Notes: generated from the letters alone by a model not told the origin. 64,000 nt of DNA from CAWARU01 sp963805795 (GCA_963805795.1 CAWDVG010000004.1:62001-126000); one strand, 5' to 3'. Shown: positions 26,964 through 37,310, numbered from the stretch's first letter. Numbers and translations: made by a program.

Positions 26964-28007
26964 TCATTCAGCAAGCACGATAGATTTCGGAAATTCCTTT
27001 TTAACAAGCTTTTGACTTAAACTTATAGCTTCCTCTCGATTCTTAAAGGGCCCAATTCGAACCCGATATTTTGCTCCTATTTCTGTATTATTTTCAGCAA
27101 TTTTTGTGGGTTGTTTGCAAAATTGCCCCACCTTCTTTGCAAGATCTTCTGCATTGTTCTTTTGATTAAAAGACCCAAGCTGTAAAAAAACTTGCCCTTT
27201 TGCCGGAGTATTTTTCACTGAATTTTTCACTAAAGCTTGCTTAAGGGTTTCATTTTGAATCGGTTCTTTTTTAGTCATTTTGGATTCTGGTTTTGTATGC
27301 TGAATAGTCTGAACGGCCACTTCTGGCATCACAACCTGTGTACTATCTATATTTTTAGTATTTTCGGTTTGGATAGTATTTTTGGCGAGACGATTTCTAT
27401 TGAATAAATGACCTTTATTATTTTTAATTTTCCCATGATGATCGCGTGGATCAACCGATTCTACTTCGACTCGCCCCGTACCTCTTCCTAATATGCCTAA
27501 TTTATGAGCGGCAACATAAGAAAGATCAATTAAGCGATCATTATGGAATGGGCCTCTGTCGTTTACTTTAACAATAATGCTTTTTCCATTGTCTATATTG
27601 GTGACCTTAGCATAGGTGGGTAAGGGTAAAGTTCGATGTGCAGCTGTCATAGCAAACATATCATAGGCTTCACCACTGGAGGTTCGTTTGCCCTGAAACT
27701 TAGTGCCATACCAAGAAGCTTTTCCTTTAGCCTTATAGCCTCGACTGGTTTGCATCACGGCATATTTTTTCTTTAAAGCCACATAAGTATTGGTTGAATT
27801 CTTTTTAAAACGATTCCCATATTTACTTAAAGGTTCAACGATAGGTTCCGCATTCGGGATTCGATCCAGATGCTTGGGAATGATATGAGGTGAAGGATGG
27901 CCATCTTGACTTGGATTTTTCATTTCTTTGATTTTTGTCGCACAGCCCATCAGTATTAAAAATAGAGCGCAGGCGAGCAAAAGATGGCAGGAAGATTTAA
28001 AGCGCAT
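26964..28007 (-). CDS. rlpA: RlpA septal-ring lytic transglycosylase-type lipoprotein with SPOR domain
   Basis: 347 residues. The lipobox LMGC places Cys22 as the lipidated residue. A double-psi beta-barrel lies at about 95-185 (ASWYGTKFQGKRTSSGEAYD, AMTAAHRTLPLPT, VNDRGPF), with the Asp/His of the RlpA fold present. A Lys/Asn-rich linker leads to a C-terminal SPOR domain (about 268-345), which binds glycan strands stripped of stem peptides at division sites. RlpA cleaves such naked glycans in Pseudomonas. It follows mltB by 6 bases in the elongation cluster. Confidence 0.93.
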   Translation of the reverse strand: MRFKSSCHLLLACALFLILMGCATKIKEMKNPSQDGHPSPHIIPKHLDRIPNAEPIVEPLSKYGNRFKKNSTNTYVALKKKYAVMQTSRGYKAKGKASWYGTKFQGKRTSSGEAYDMFAMTAAHRTLPLPTYAKVTNIDNGKSIIVKVNDRGPFHNDRLIDLSYVAAHKLGILGRGTGRVEVESVDPRDHHGKIKNNKGHLFNRNRLAKNTIQTENTKNIDSTQVVMPEVAVQTIQHTKPESKMTKKEPIQNETLKQALVKNSVKNTPAKGQVFLQLGSFNQKNNAEDLAKKVGQFCKQPTKIAENNTEIGAKYRVRIGPFKNREEAISLSQKLVKKEFPKSIVLAE

Positions 28008-28013
28008 TTTATC

Positions 28014-29093
28014 TTATCTCCGCTGATCTCGCTGGTACAACTCACGAATGCGTTGACTCAATTGATATACAGCCATGGCATAATTAACACTATGGTTATA
28101 GCGCGTAATCACATAGAAGTTTTGTAGCGTCAGCCACAATTCTGGATTATTATCATCGGATTTCAACATAATAAACGAGGCTTTTGCATCTTTATGGGTT
28201 TTCAAACCATTTTTATCTTTCGGTTGAATGTTGAAACGAGAATAGGCATCTAAGGTTAATTTGGGTAGTGGATCTTTCATGTTAGTGTTAGCCAAACGTT
28301 GATATTCCAATCCATAGACTTGGGCAGGATATGCAACCGGTTGACCGGAAATCCAGCCATGTTCCTTAAAGTAATTGGCAACACTACCAATCGCATCGGT
28401 CGTGTTATGAATGAGATCTCGCTTGCCATCGCCTGAAAAATCGATAGCATAACGCCTATAACTACTGGGCATAAATTGAGGCAATCCCATAGCGCCTGCG
28501 TAAGAACCTAAAATTGTTTTTCCATCTAATTTTTCTTCGTTAATCAATAAGAAAAATTGTTCTAGCTCACTTTTAAAATAAGGGGCACGAGGAGGATAGT
28601 CAAAAGCTAGGGTAGCCAAAGCCTGCACAACCAAAAAATTACCGGTGTTTCTGCCATAATAGGTTTCCACGCCAATAATGGCTACGATAACCTCAGCGGG
28701 GATCCCAAATTCGGTTTCTGCTTTTTTAAGAGCTGCTGCATTGGTTTTCCAAAAATCAACCCCAGCTTTGGCACGTTCATCAGAAACAAACCTTTCACGA
28801 TATTGCGGCCAAGCAACTTCTTCGTAAGGTTTAGAAATAGCTTGAATGACTTTTGGATCGGGTGAGATTTTTAATAGTTGCTTTAGATGTTGGATGTTTA
28901 ATTTATGTTTAACATATAAATCCCAAATAAATTGTTGCACTTCTCTGCGATCGGAAAACTTACGTTCAGAAGAGAGGCGTTTCGTATTTTTACTTTGAGG
29001 ATGTTTATTGGTGGCTACCGTGGTATTCTCCGCCGCAAAAACGGTCTGGCTACTTAAAAACACGATGGTTAAAAATACTAAAAAATGTTTCAT
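28014..29093 (-). CDS. mltB: Lytic murein transglycosylase B (MltB/SltB type)
   Basis: 359 residues. A Sec signal peptide (ending near VFAAE) without a lipobox suggests a periplasmic rather than lipid-anchored form. The catalytic glutamate is E143 in IIGVETYYGRNTG. Family blocks YAGAMGLPQFMPSSYRRYA and FSGDGKRDL are intact. It cleaves the MurNAc-GlcNAc bond to give anhydro-muropeptides. The order mrdA-rodA-mltB-rlpA-dacA matches Pseudomonas-type clusters; E. coli lacks mltB here. Confidence 0.94.
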   Translation of the reverse strand: MKHFLVFLTIVFLSSQTVFAAENTTVATNKHPQSKNTKRLSSERKFSDRREVQQFIWDLYVKHKLNIQHLKQLLKISPDPKVIQAISKPYEEVAWPQYRERFVSDERAKAGVDFWKTNAAALKKAETEFGIPAEVIVAIIGVETYYGRNTGNFLVVQALATLAFDYPPRAPYFKSELEQFFLLINEEKLDGKTILGSYAGAMGLPQFMPSSYRRYAIDFSGDGKRDLIHNTTDAIGSVANYFKEHGWISGQPVAYPAQVYGLEYQRLANTNMKDPLPKLTLDAYSRFNIQPKDKNGLKTHKDAKASFIMLKSDDNNPELWLTLQNFYVITRYNHSVNYAMAVYQLSQRIRELYQRDQRR

Positions 29094-29170
29094 CCAATTC
29101 TCCTGATCTGATATAGCGCTTCTTCATACAGCGCTCCCTTACCTCTAGGCCCTATTTGGCCAACTTCCAA

Positions 29171-30265
29171 CTATTTAGTCAACAAATTACGATGGGTATG
29201 TATGGACATTAACATACCAAAGCTAGCCATTAATGTTACCAGAGAAGTTCCTCCGTAACTAATCAAAGGCAAGGGAATGCCAACAACGGGTAGAATGCCT
29301 GTGACCATCCCTACATTCACAAAAACATATACAAACACTGTCATTATAAGGCTTCCCGAGAGCAGACGACAAAAAGTGTCCTGGGCCTGCACTCCTATAT
29401 ATAGACCCCGAATCATAATACACAAATAGAGTAGGAGCAATACAAGACAGCCAACTAATCCAAATTCTTCTCCAAATACCGCAAAGATGGAATCAGTAGT
29501 CCTTTCTGGCAAAAATTCTAACTGAGATTGAGTGCCATTTAGCCAACCTTTGCCAAATAAACCACCTGAGCCAATCGCAATCTTAGATTGGATAATATGG
29601 TAACCAGACCCTAAGGGATCCCAATCGGAATCTAAAAAAATTAAAACCCGCTCGCGCTGATAATCCCGTAAAGAAAACCATAAAACAGGTAATCCTGCCA
29701 ATAAAACACTACAAAAGGAAAATACCAATTTCCAAGATATTCCTGCAAAAAATAACACAAAACAACCGGTGCTGAGAATTAAGAGTGATGTCCCGAGATC
29801 CGGTTGTTTCGCTATCAGCACCACCGGAACAGCCATAAAGAGTAGCGGTAAAACCAGGGTTTTGAAGGTGGGTGGCAGAGAATGGTTGTTTAGATACCGT
29901 GCTAACATTAATGGAACGGCAAGCTTCATCAATTCTGCTGGTTGAAATTTAAAAATACCTAAATCGAGCCAACGCTGCCCGCCTTTCGTAATGTTACCTA
30001 AAATTAATACCGCCACCAGCAATATCAAACCACCAAAATACATAAAAGGAGCAGCCTGTTTCAAGATTCGAGGAGGGATTTGTGCCACCCCAATCATGAG
30101 TAAAAACGCAAGAAAAAATCTAAGCAGCTGTCTATTTAATATATCCCATTCATGCCTAGCACTATAGAGAATAAACAAACCTAAAGTTATCAATAAAAAT
30201 AAGCTTATTAATAAAGGACCGTCCATATGTAAGGTCCAAGATGACCAATAGCGTCGATGTCTCAT
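29171..30265 (-). CDS. rodA: Rod-shape SEDS glycosyltransferase RodA
   Basis: 364 residues with about ten membrane segments. SEDS peptidoglycan polymerase that works with PBP2 in side-wall elongation. Typical blocks are KGGQRWLDLGIFKFQPAELM near residue 90, KQPDLGTSLLI near 150, FLPERTTDSIFAVFGEEFGL near 245, and the C-terminal GIPLPLISYGGTSLV. It starts 5 bases after the mrdA stop, so the PBP2-RodA pair is co-expressed. Confidence 0.96.
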   Translation of the reverse strand: MRHRRYWSSWTLHMDGPLLISLFLLITLGLFILYSARHEWDILNRQLLRFFLAFLLMIGVAQIPPRILKQAAPFMYFGGLILLVAVLILGNITKGGQRWLDLGIFKFQPAELMKLAVPLMLARYLNNHSLPPTFKTLVLPLLFMAVPVVLIAKQPDLGTSLLILSTGCFVLFFAGISWKLVFSFCSVLLAGLPVLWFSLRDYQRERVLIFLDSDWDPLGSGYHIIQSKIAIGSGGLFGKGWLNGTQSQLEFLPERTTDSIFAVFGEEFGLVGCLVLLLLYLCIMIRGLYIGVQAQDTFCRLLSGSLIMTVFVYVFVNVGMVTGILPVVGIPLPLISYGGTSLVTLMASFGMLMSIHTHRNLLTK

Positions 30266-30270
30266 CGGGA

Positions 30271-32289
30271 TTATTCCTCAAGATCCATGATATGATCAGG
30301 ATGATCTATATGACTCCTGTGATCCGCATCATATATTTCATGATTGGCTGAGCTTTGTGCGTTATCTTGAACAATTTGGATATTATCAACAGGCAATTCT
30401 GTATTTTTTTGAACTCTAAAGTAATGATCCAATACGGCACGAGCAACATGTGCGGCTGTTTTGCTTTGCCTGTTTTCTAGTAGCACGGCTATCGCCACCA
30501 TAGGGTTATCCACCGGAGCAAAAGCAATAAACCAAGAGTGATCACGTAAATGCGCTTTTATTTTATTCATTTCATATTTTTCATTTTGTTTGAGATTAAA
30601 TACCTGAGCTGTCCCTGTTTTTCCAGCCATTTGGTAATGAATGCCCTGATTGGCGCGAAAGGCTGTTCCGTTGGGTGCGTGAACTACTTTTTGCATGCCA
30701 TCAATTATGATAGCCCAATGATCCTCTTTTTTGATAGACAATCCTAATGCTTCTCTCTGCGGTAAAAGATTGTTCTCAATGGATGCTAAAGAAGCTCCTA
30801 CGGGACTTGAGCTAGAAATAGCGCGGACCAAACGCGGAACAAAACACTGGCCACGCTTAGCGAGCATAGCGGTTGCTTGTGCCATCTGCAGCGGTGTGGC
30901 TAATAACATCCCCTGTCCAATACCAATATTTAGAGTATCGCCAGGAAACCAATCTTCTTTGCGAACACGTTTTTTCCATTCTGCAGAAGGAACCACACCA
31001 GTTGCTTCACCCAACATATCGATATGCGTGGGATTTCCAAGCCCAAAACGCACAAACGCATCATGTAAATTTCGAACTCCTAATTTATGTGCCAGGGCAA
31101 AGAAATAGGTATCACAACTTTCTGCCATGGCTTTATCTAGATTTACCCATCCATGTCCATGTTGCTTGCTATGAAACATCCAATCTCTGAAAAGTCTCCC
31201 GCCCGCATTTAATTGATACCAACCCGGATCAAACATTCTAAAATTGGGTGTAATTGTGCCAAGCTCCAAACCTTGCAGGGCAACAAAAGGCTTCACGGTG
31301 GAACCTGGCGGGTATTGCCCCTGCAGCGCACGATTAAATAGAGGGCGATCCGGCGAGTTGCGAAGTTCTTTATAGGTATTGACATCTATACCTTGTACAA
31401 ATAGATTGGAATCAAAGCCAGGTTTACTGACAAAAGCCAATATTTCACCATTATTGGGATCTATCACAACTACAGAACCCTTATATTCTTCCAAAGCTTC
31501 ATAGGCCACGCGTTGCAACTCACTATCGAGAGATAAATATAAATTGGATCCTGCAACGGGTGGTGTTCGATTTAAAATGCGAATTAATCGACCACAGGCA
31601 TCCGTTTCTACATGCTGATAACCAGAATGGCCATGCAACTCTTTTTCATAAAATCGTTCCAAACCTGTTTTACCAATGTAATAACTGCCTCTATATTGAG
31701 CAGAATCTATTTTTTCTAGATCTTTTTCACTAATTGGGCCAATATAACCAATGGCATGGGAGATAATTTCACCTTGAGGATAATAGCGGATAAATCGTGC
31801 AACAATCTCTACACCCGAGAAACGATATTTTTCCAAAGAAAATTTAGCCACTTCCTCTTCGGTTAATTGTCTTCGGATTGGGATCCCTTCATGCGATTTT
31901 TGATATTTGAGCTGCTTGTAAAAATTTTGTTTTTCTGTTGCTGAAAGTGGAATAATTTTATCAATGGCTTCAATGGTTTCAGACAGATTTTTAACTCGCC
32001 CGGGCGTTATCTCTAAATTAAAGGCTGGCACGTTTTCAGCCAACAAAACGCCATTTCTATCGTAAATGACCCCTCTAGGCGGAGTAATAGGTACTAATCT
32101 AACTTGATTATTTAAAGAAAGCGTCTTATAGAGATCATGTTGATGAATTTGCAAATATGCTAGTCTAACGACTAATAATACCATCAGCAACAATACCATC
32201 ACCATCGCTGTAACCGTACGGTTTAAGTAAAGTCTACTTTCTTTAAAATGGTCCTTCAGGGTAAATAAATTTGACATGGGCTCCATCAT
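30271..32289 (-). CDS. mrdA: Penicillin-binding protein 2 (elongation transpeptidase)
   Basis: 672 residues. One N-terminal membrane anchor (about 25-45) is followed by the pedestal domain with RGVIYDRNGVLLAEN, then the transpeptidase domain: S330-T-V-K (YPPGSTVKPF), SCD as the second motif, and KTGTAQ as the third. It cross-links new peptidoglycan in the Rod complex. The C-terminal 45 residues are a His/Asp-rich hydrophilic tail not typical of PBP2. An ankyrin gene diverges from it where rlmH would normally adjoin. Confidence 0.96.
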   Translation of the reverse strand: MMEPMSNLFTLKDHFKESRLYLNRTVTAMVMVLLLMVLLVVRLAYLQIHQHDLYKTLSLNNQVRLVPITPPRGVIYDRNGVLLAENVPAFNLEITPGRVKNLSETIEAIDKIIPLSATEKQNFYKQLKYQKSHEGIPIRRQLTEEEVAKFSLEKYRFSGVEIVARFIRYYPQGEIISHAIGYIGPISEKDLEKIDSAQYRGSYYIGKTGLERFYEKELHGHSGYQHVETDACGRLIRILNRTPPVAGSNLYLSLDSELQRVAYEALEEYKGSVVVIDPNNGEILAFVSKPGFDSNLFVQGIDVNTYKELRNSPDRPLFNRALQGQYPPGSTVKPFVALQGLELGTITPNFRMFDPGWYQLNAGGRLFRDWMFHSKQHGHGWVNLDKAMAESCDTYFFALAHKLGVRNLHDAFVRFGLGNPTHIDMLGEATGVVPSAEWKKRVRKEDWFPGDTLNIGIGQGMLLATPLQMAQATAMLAKRGQCFVPRLVRAISSSSPVGASLASIENNLLPQREALGLSIKKEDHWAIIIDGMQKVVHAPNGTAFRANQGIHYQMAGKTGTAQVFNLKQNEKYEMNKIKAHLRDHSWFIAFAPVDNPMVAIAVLLENRQSKTAAHVARAVLDHYFRVQKNTELPVDNIQIVQDNAQSSANHEIYDADHRSHIDHPDHIMDLEE

Positions 32290-32632
32290 GCCAAATTTGG
32301 CTTCTCTAAGCTAGAGCGAGTATCAGAAGCTGTGTGGCTCATTTAGACAGTCATTTGTATCAGGCCCATGCTGTTTATCAAATTACAGCTCTGACTCCCA
32401 TGCTCTCAGACTCTACTTAGAAAGTTTTGGTTATCTGAAACAATATCTTCTGAGTTTAAATAAGGAGCACTTTCCAGATCTTTTTCTTTTTTACCTGTCT
32501 AGATGGACGTTCTCTGGCTACAGCTTCAACAGCCATGCTGATTACTTTAACAGTACCAAACTGAGTCATTTTCTGTTACAGTTCTAGCTTACACTTCAAG
32601 ACTATGAGAATGCGATTTAATAATAGGTTAAT
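32290..32632. other. 343-base gap between mrdA and the ankyrin gene
   Basis: No established gene is seen. On the minus strand a 37-codon frame runs 32569 to 32456 (MTQFGTVKVISMAVEAVARE then a Lys-rich end). It has no ribosome site and may be a gene fragment. Promoters for the two divergent genes must lie here, but no clear -35/-10 pair stands out. Confidence 0.3.
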
Positions 32633-35600
32633 ATGCAAGTAACTCATGTTTTAAAATTGATATTTAGTCCTGGATTTACTTTAAGTCAATCCAATCTTAA
32701 ATCTATTTTAGACGAGAAAGTCCTGCAGGAAGTTTTAAACCAAACAAGTGTAAGGGCTTTTTACGATGCTGACTTTAAAAGTAAAAAGGAAAAAAAAGAC
32801 AAGTCTGCTGATGAGCCTCAAAAATTCAAATGCGAGAAAGAATTTCTCGAACTACTTGAAGTACATGATATAGGTTTCCCGGCTAGAGAAATTCCAAAAG
32901 CGCTACACGTGTATGAGCAACTCTTACCTGTCTTGCAGCTTGCAGCCCATTTAGATAATGCAAACCTCGTCAAAGTAAAACTTATGACTGCAAAATTAGC
33001 CATTTTATTTGGAGATGTAGAGCAGGTTCTACGATACTTAACTCGTTTTCAAAAAATGTTTCCAAATATGACCATTGAGGATGCAACGCGTTTTGTTTTG
33101 CCTAAGAATGATGTATCGAATGATTGGGATTTGGTAAATATATGGCGTCCAAAAGCAATAAAAGATATGCCCGACCCTCGATTTGAAAAAGTATTGCCTT
33201 TTGCATCGGGTATACAAGCCTATGTTAAAGAAAATAGGGGAAATCTGCTTAAAGATCTGAAAGCCCAGATTGAGCATCAATGGCAAGCTAAATTGAGTTG
33301 TGCTTTTGATCAAGCGTTTAACAAAGAAGGGTGGGGATTGAAAAAGGATGCAGAAACTAATAAATTAAAATGTGATGATATTGCAAAGAAGCTGCAAGAA
33401 AATAAATCCTTAATTGCCAATGAATTTAAAACAAAATCCCTCAAAATTTTATCAAAAGATACCGATTATTCTGTTTTGAGCGACTATGTGGCACATGCTT
33501 TATATCAATATTCTAAAGATAATCCGAAAGCGCAGACTGCTGCGGAGACATTTTTTACTTATGATTTACCAAAACCGATCTTTGATCAGTATCTAGATCT
33601 GGTCCCTTCTGATAATTCGGAATATATTCCAGAAATTGGTTTAAATGATGCAATTCAAGCTCCAGCCTATCCCGGGTTATATATCGTGAAATTAGACTCG
33701 GCAGATCCAAGAACGGCAATTCTAGGTAAAATTACGGGTAGTTGTCAATCTCTGGGGGGGGTGGGAAGCTATTACGCGATAGACAGTATTACTCAAGCGA
33801 CAGTTGGATGTTATATATTGTGTAGAACACGTAGAAATAAAGCACCTAACCCGAAAGAAGATGAGATTGTTGCTGAAAGTTTGGTATGGCGTAGTAAAGA
33901 TGGCAATCTTGTGATGGATTCTATCGAAAGTCAAACTGTATTTAGGCGGGATCATGAAGATGCCATTGTGAATTTGTTCTCATTGTTGGCTCATAAATTA
34001 ACACTAGAGAAAGGGATACCACGCGTACTAGTTGGGATAGAGGGTTTAACACCCAAAGAAATGGGCAGCTTATCTCCTTTACACTCTGAAAAACCGATTC
34101 ATCATTTGATGAAAACTGATGCAAAATGTCAACGTATTGTGGCAGATAATAGAGTGCCTTTTTATGAAATTGATTTGAGAAATCGATCTGAAAATGCAAA
34201 AAATATAAAAGATTTAAAGGATGTAAAAGAAGGAAAAGATGTAAAAAATTTGATTAACATGATGTCTTTAAGTGCTCGAAAGCCCGTCCCCAAAGAACAA
34301 CTTGAGAAAAAACTGATAGATTATATAGTAATATGTATCAATAATAAGAAAAGTTTTGATGATGTTAGAAAACATATTGATTTATTTATTTCCAATGAAT
34401 TGAGTATCAAACAAAGAGATCAGATATTGCAAACTCAATATCAAATCCTCATAGACTATATGAATAAATGGGAATCTGGAAATGAAAAAGAAATACAAGA
34501 ATTCTTTTCGAAAAACAAAGTTGATTTAAATACTCCAATTATAAGCCAAAGTGGAAATTATAAACCCATTGAAATGGCAATTATACTCGGAAATATTCCT
34601 CTAATAATTTACTTTTCAGAACAAGGCGCACAATTAATTTTCCAAGGTCCAAGAGATACTATATTAGAAGCCCTATTAAAAATATTGCTTGTGAGTGGTG
34701 ACCCAAATCATGCAAACTATTCAAATATTTGTCGTCTCATAGAGATCTGTGCTAAGCAAAAAGAGTCTAGCAAACTTTTAAGCGCATTATTATTCAGAAT
34801 GCTTGAAAGAGATAAGTATAACAATAATCCAAGACCGCAGGAAGCATTCATCGCTTTCATAGTTGGACAAGGTGTGGATGTCAATTTTGAAGATCTTTAC
34901 CTATCTACCCCTCTAACATCGGCCGTTAGCAATGGTGAAAAAAATATAGTTAAATTGTTTTTAACGAAAGGTGCAAGTGCAAGAAATAAAGGTTTAGCAT
35001 TGATTGTAGCCATTGATGATGATAAAAAAGAGCTAAGAGACTTATTATGGCAATCTCAGCCTGATTTAAATACTCAAAATTTCCATGGGGATTCGCCATT
35101 AACAACTGCTATTAAAAAGGGCCAAACAGACCTAGTTAATAGTATTCTGAACGAAAAAATTTCAGCGGAAAACCTAGGCATTGCCTTGGCTGTTGCTGCA
35201 CATAGCAACCACAGTCATTATGTAAAATTAATATTAGAAAAAAGTCCTAAGATGGATTTAAGGCATACGGATAGTAATAGTACCACTGCATTAATCAGTG
35301 CAGCCCGACATAATAATATTGAAGCAGTAGACATGCTCCTGAAACACAAGGCAGACAGCCATATTATAGATAATCACGATACAACCGCACTTAGCGCAGC
35401 TGCTGGAGCCGGAAATATGAAAATGGTGAAGTATTTTATTGAAGACGCCACAGCCATGGAGTTGGCTAAAGCACTTACAAATGCCAGCATGAACTGTTAT
35501 GGAGCCATAGTTAAATTATTGCTTCAGTATAAAGCAGATGTCAATTTAGATTCTAGTTTGGTAAAAATGCTATCCGAACCCAACGTTAACAGACAAAGTA

Positions 35601-36412
35601 CAGAGCAAAGCACAGCGATCTTTTCGGAGCTCATCGCGCATTCGAATTCAGCAGTACTGGGACGTAGTTTGGCAACAGCCATTGATCATAATGTAGACAA
35701 AAAGTGGATCGAGATATTGATACAGAAAAAAGCAAATATCAATGCATTGACTCGGATGCGCCGGGATGAAAATGATACTGCTCTCTCGATAACGGTCGTG
35801 TCTAATGATATTCCCCTTAGAAATAGGCTCATGTCTTTTACCCCCAACTCAGATAACATGGGCTTGGCTTTAATCCGTGAATATCAAAGTCAATTTGGAT
35901 GGGAACGTAGAAATAATGATATGATTTTTGTAGATGAGCTTATTCGTAGAGGGGCAAATATCAACCTAAAGTATATGAATAGTTTAGGTGAAGAAAAAAC
36001 CTTCAAGCATTTGATATTAGAACAGGAATCTCCTAATCCATGGTTTGAACTTGCATTGAAATATAATTTATTGTCAAACGAAGACTTATTAAAATATCGG
36101 GAATTTCTGCAAGCATCGCTTCATTGGAACACAGAAGCTGATAAACTGAATAGACTTACCTATCTAGATCAGATCATTTCAACAAGAAAAAATAGAGAAG
36201 CTAACTTAGCTGCAATGATTGAAAAGGAAACAAAAGAAACACAAGCTACTGCCTTGCAAGTTAAAGCAGACAAAACTGCTGCTAATCCTATAACTTATAG
36301 TCAATCGGCCGGGAAGTTATTAGCAAAAAAGGAAATGCCTGCGGTTCCTACTGTTGCTCCTACTCCAGCAATAGCACCTGCTGCAGGTACTGCACCTGCT
36401 CATGTTCAATAA
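32633..36412 (+). CDS. Large ankyrin-repeat protein (effector candidate)
   Basis: 1259 residues; AGG lies 5 bases before the ATG. Three regions are visible. The first, about residues 1-330, is helical with no family I know. The second, about 340-470, is a compact domain with the block ITGSCQSLGGVG, then VAESLVWRSKDGN and MDSIESQ; it looks enzyme-like, but I cannot name it. The third, from about 640 to 1150, holds ankyrin-type repeats, clearest at 755-785 (STPLTSAVSNGEKNIVKLFL) and 880-945 (TTALISAARHNNIEAVDMLL and TTALSAAAGAGNMKMVKYFI). The last 60 residues are Ala/Pro/Thr-rich and probably disordered. There is no signal peptide. It sits inverted between mrdA and rlmH, which are normally neighbours, so it is an insertion. 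A host-directed role is inference. Confidence 0.85.
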   Translation: MQVTHVLKLIFSPGFTLSQSNLKSILDEKVLQEVLNQTSVRAFYDADFKSKKEKKDKSADEPQKFKCEKEFLELLEVHDIGFPAREIPKALHVYEQLLPVLQLAAHLDNANLVKVKLMTAKLAILFGDVEQVLRYLTRFQKMFPNMTIEDATRFVLPKNDVSNDWDLVNIWRPKAIKDMPDPRFEKVLPFASGIQAYVKENRGNLLKDLKAQIEHQWQAKLSCAFDQAFNKEGWGLKKDAETNKLKCDDIAKKLQENKSLIANEFKTKSLKILSKDTDYSVLSDYVAHALYQYSKDNPKAQTAAETFFTYDLPKPIFDQYLDLVPSDNSEYIPEIGLNDAIQAPAYPGLYIVKLDSADPRTAILGKITGSCQSLGGVGSYYAIDSITQATVGCYILCRTRRNKAPNPKEDEIVAESLVWRSKDGNLVMDSIESQTVFRRDHEDAIVNLFSLLAHKLTLEKGIPRVLVGIEGLTPKEMGSLSPLHSEKPIHHLMKTDAKCQRIVADNRVPFYEIDLRNRSENAKNIKDLKDVKEGKDVKNLINMMSLSARKPVPKEQLEKKLIDYIVICINNKKSFDDVRKHIDLFISNELSIKQRDQILQTQYQILIDYMNKWESGNEKEIQEFFSKNKVDLNTPIISQSGNYKPIEMAIILGNIPLIIYFSEQGAQLIFQGPRDTILEALLKILLVSGDPNHANYSNICRLIEICAKQKESSKLLSALLFRMLERDKYNNNPRPQEAFIAFIVGQGVDVNFEDLYLSTPLTSAVSNGEKNIVKLFLTKGASARNKGLALIVAIDDDKKELRDLLWQSQPDLNTQNFHGDSPLTTAIKKGQTDLVNSILNEKISAENLGIALAVAAHSNHSHYVKLILEKSPKMDLRHTDSNSTTALISAARHNNIEAVDMLLKHKADSHIIDNHDTTALSAAAGAGNMKMVKYFIEDATAMELAKALTNASMNCYGAIVKLLLQYKADVNLDSSLVKMLSEPNVNRQSTEQSTAIFSELIAHSNSAVLGRSLATAIDHNVDKKWIEILIQKKANINALTRMRRDENDTALSITVVSNDIPLRNRLMSFTPNSDNMGLALIREYQSQFGWERRNNDMIFVDELIRRGANINLKYMNSLGEEKTFKHLILEQESPNPWFELALKYNLLSNEDLLKYREFLQASLHWNTEADKLNRLTYLDQIISTRKNREANLAAMIEKETKETQATALQVKADKTAANPITYSQSAGKLLAKKEMPAVPTVAPTPAIAPAAGTAPAHVQ

Positions 36413-36422
36413 AAAATAAATT

Positions 36423-36893
36423 TTAAGCCCGGTGATAGGGATGATGACTTAAAATACTGTGCGCTCGGTATAATTGCTCTATTAAAATGACTCGAACTAA
36501 AGGATGCGGAAAAGTAAAGCGGGAAAGAGATAATTTTATATGCGCCTCTTTAAGGCAGGTTTCTGATAACCCATCCGGACCGCCAATTAAAAAGTTAATC
36601 AATAAGCCTTCATCGGCGATAGATCGTAAATTTTGGGCGAATTGTTCGGTTGTCCATAATTCACCCTTAACATCTAAAGCAATAGTTTTTGATTTTGCTG
36701 GAATAGTTTTTGTTATTTGCAAGCCCTCTTCTTCTAATAATTGAGAGATTTTTTTTGAATGACTGCGTTTGGCAGGTGAAATTTCAATAAGATTTAATTT
36801 ATAATCACGTGGAAATCGATCTAAAAATTCTTGGTAGGCATTTGTAACCCATTCTGGCATTTTTTTGCCAACGGCAATTATATTAATTCTCAT
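36423..36893 (-). CDS. rlmH: 23S rRNA pseudouridine-1915 N3-methyltransferase RlmH
   Basis: 156 residues, exactly the usual size. SPOUT-class methyltransferase that modifies pseudouridine 1915 in helix 69 of 23S rRNA. The SAM-binding knot appears as FLIGGPDGLS, with the C-terminal RVILIEQLYRAHSILSHHPYHR diagnostic of RlmH. It follows rsfS by 48 bases, as in E. coli. It is convergent with the ankyrin gene, with only 10 bases between them. Confidence 0.97.
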   Translation of the reverse strand: MRINIIAVGKKMPEWVTNAYQEFLDRFPRDYKLNLIEISPAKRSHSKKISQLLEEEGLQITKTIPAKSKTIALDVKGELWTTEQFAQNLRSIADEGLLINFLIGGPDGLSETCLKEAHIKLSLSRFTFPHPLVRVILIEQLYRAHSILSHHPYHRA

Positions 36894-36941
36894 TGTAAAC
36901 AGGTAGATTGTTACAGTTAAATTTAAAAAAATGTTGCCACA

Positions 36942-37310
36942 TTAGGCAGATTCTTTAAATGAATTCTTAGGTGATACTTCGGGCATGCGCCATAATCTTT
37001 CGAGATCATAAAACTCACGAACCCGAGCTAACATAATGTGTAATACCACATCTCCTAAGTCGATTAATATCCATTCTGCTTCTGATTTTCCTTCCACCCC
37101 CAAAGGCAAATACCCTTGCTCTTTTACTTTTTTCAGAATATTTTCTGCCAGCGCACGAACATGGCGATTAGAATTACCCGTGGCAATAATCATGGTGTCG
37201 GTAATGGTGGTTAGATTTCGTACATCTAAAACCCGAACCTCCTCGGCCTTAAAATCATCTAAGATTTCAAGGGTGAGGGCTTGTAAGCTTCTTGTGGTTT
37301 TGGCCTTCAT
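36942..37310 (-). CDS. rsfS: Ribosomal silencing factor RsfS
   Basis: 122 residues. RsfS (Iojap/YbeB) binds L14 on the large subunit and blocks subunit joining in starvation. The family segments TDTMIIATGNSNRHVRALAE, GVEGKSEAEWILIDLGDVVL and VREFYDLERLW are complete. Part of holA-nadD-rsfS-rlmH, 45 bases after nadD. Confidence 0.97.
   Translation of the reverse strand: MKAKTTRSLQALTLEILDDFKAEEVRVLDVRNLTTITDTMIIATGNSNRHVRALAENILKKVKEQGYLPLGVEGKSEAEWILIDLGDVVLHIMLARVREFYDLERLWRMPEVSPKNSFKESA

Noticed and set aside
32617..32632. TTAAT-N6-TTAAT direct repeat just before the ankyrin gene, resembling the PmrA box of Legionella/Coxiella effector genes
   Set aside because: The spacing fits, but the second half ends at the start codon and overlaps the ribosome site. 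A box at the -35 position would put transcription inside the gene. Most likely chance in AT-rich DNA.
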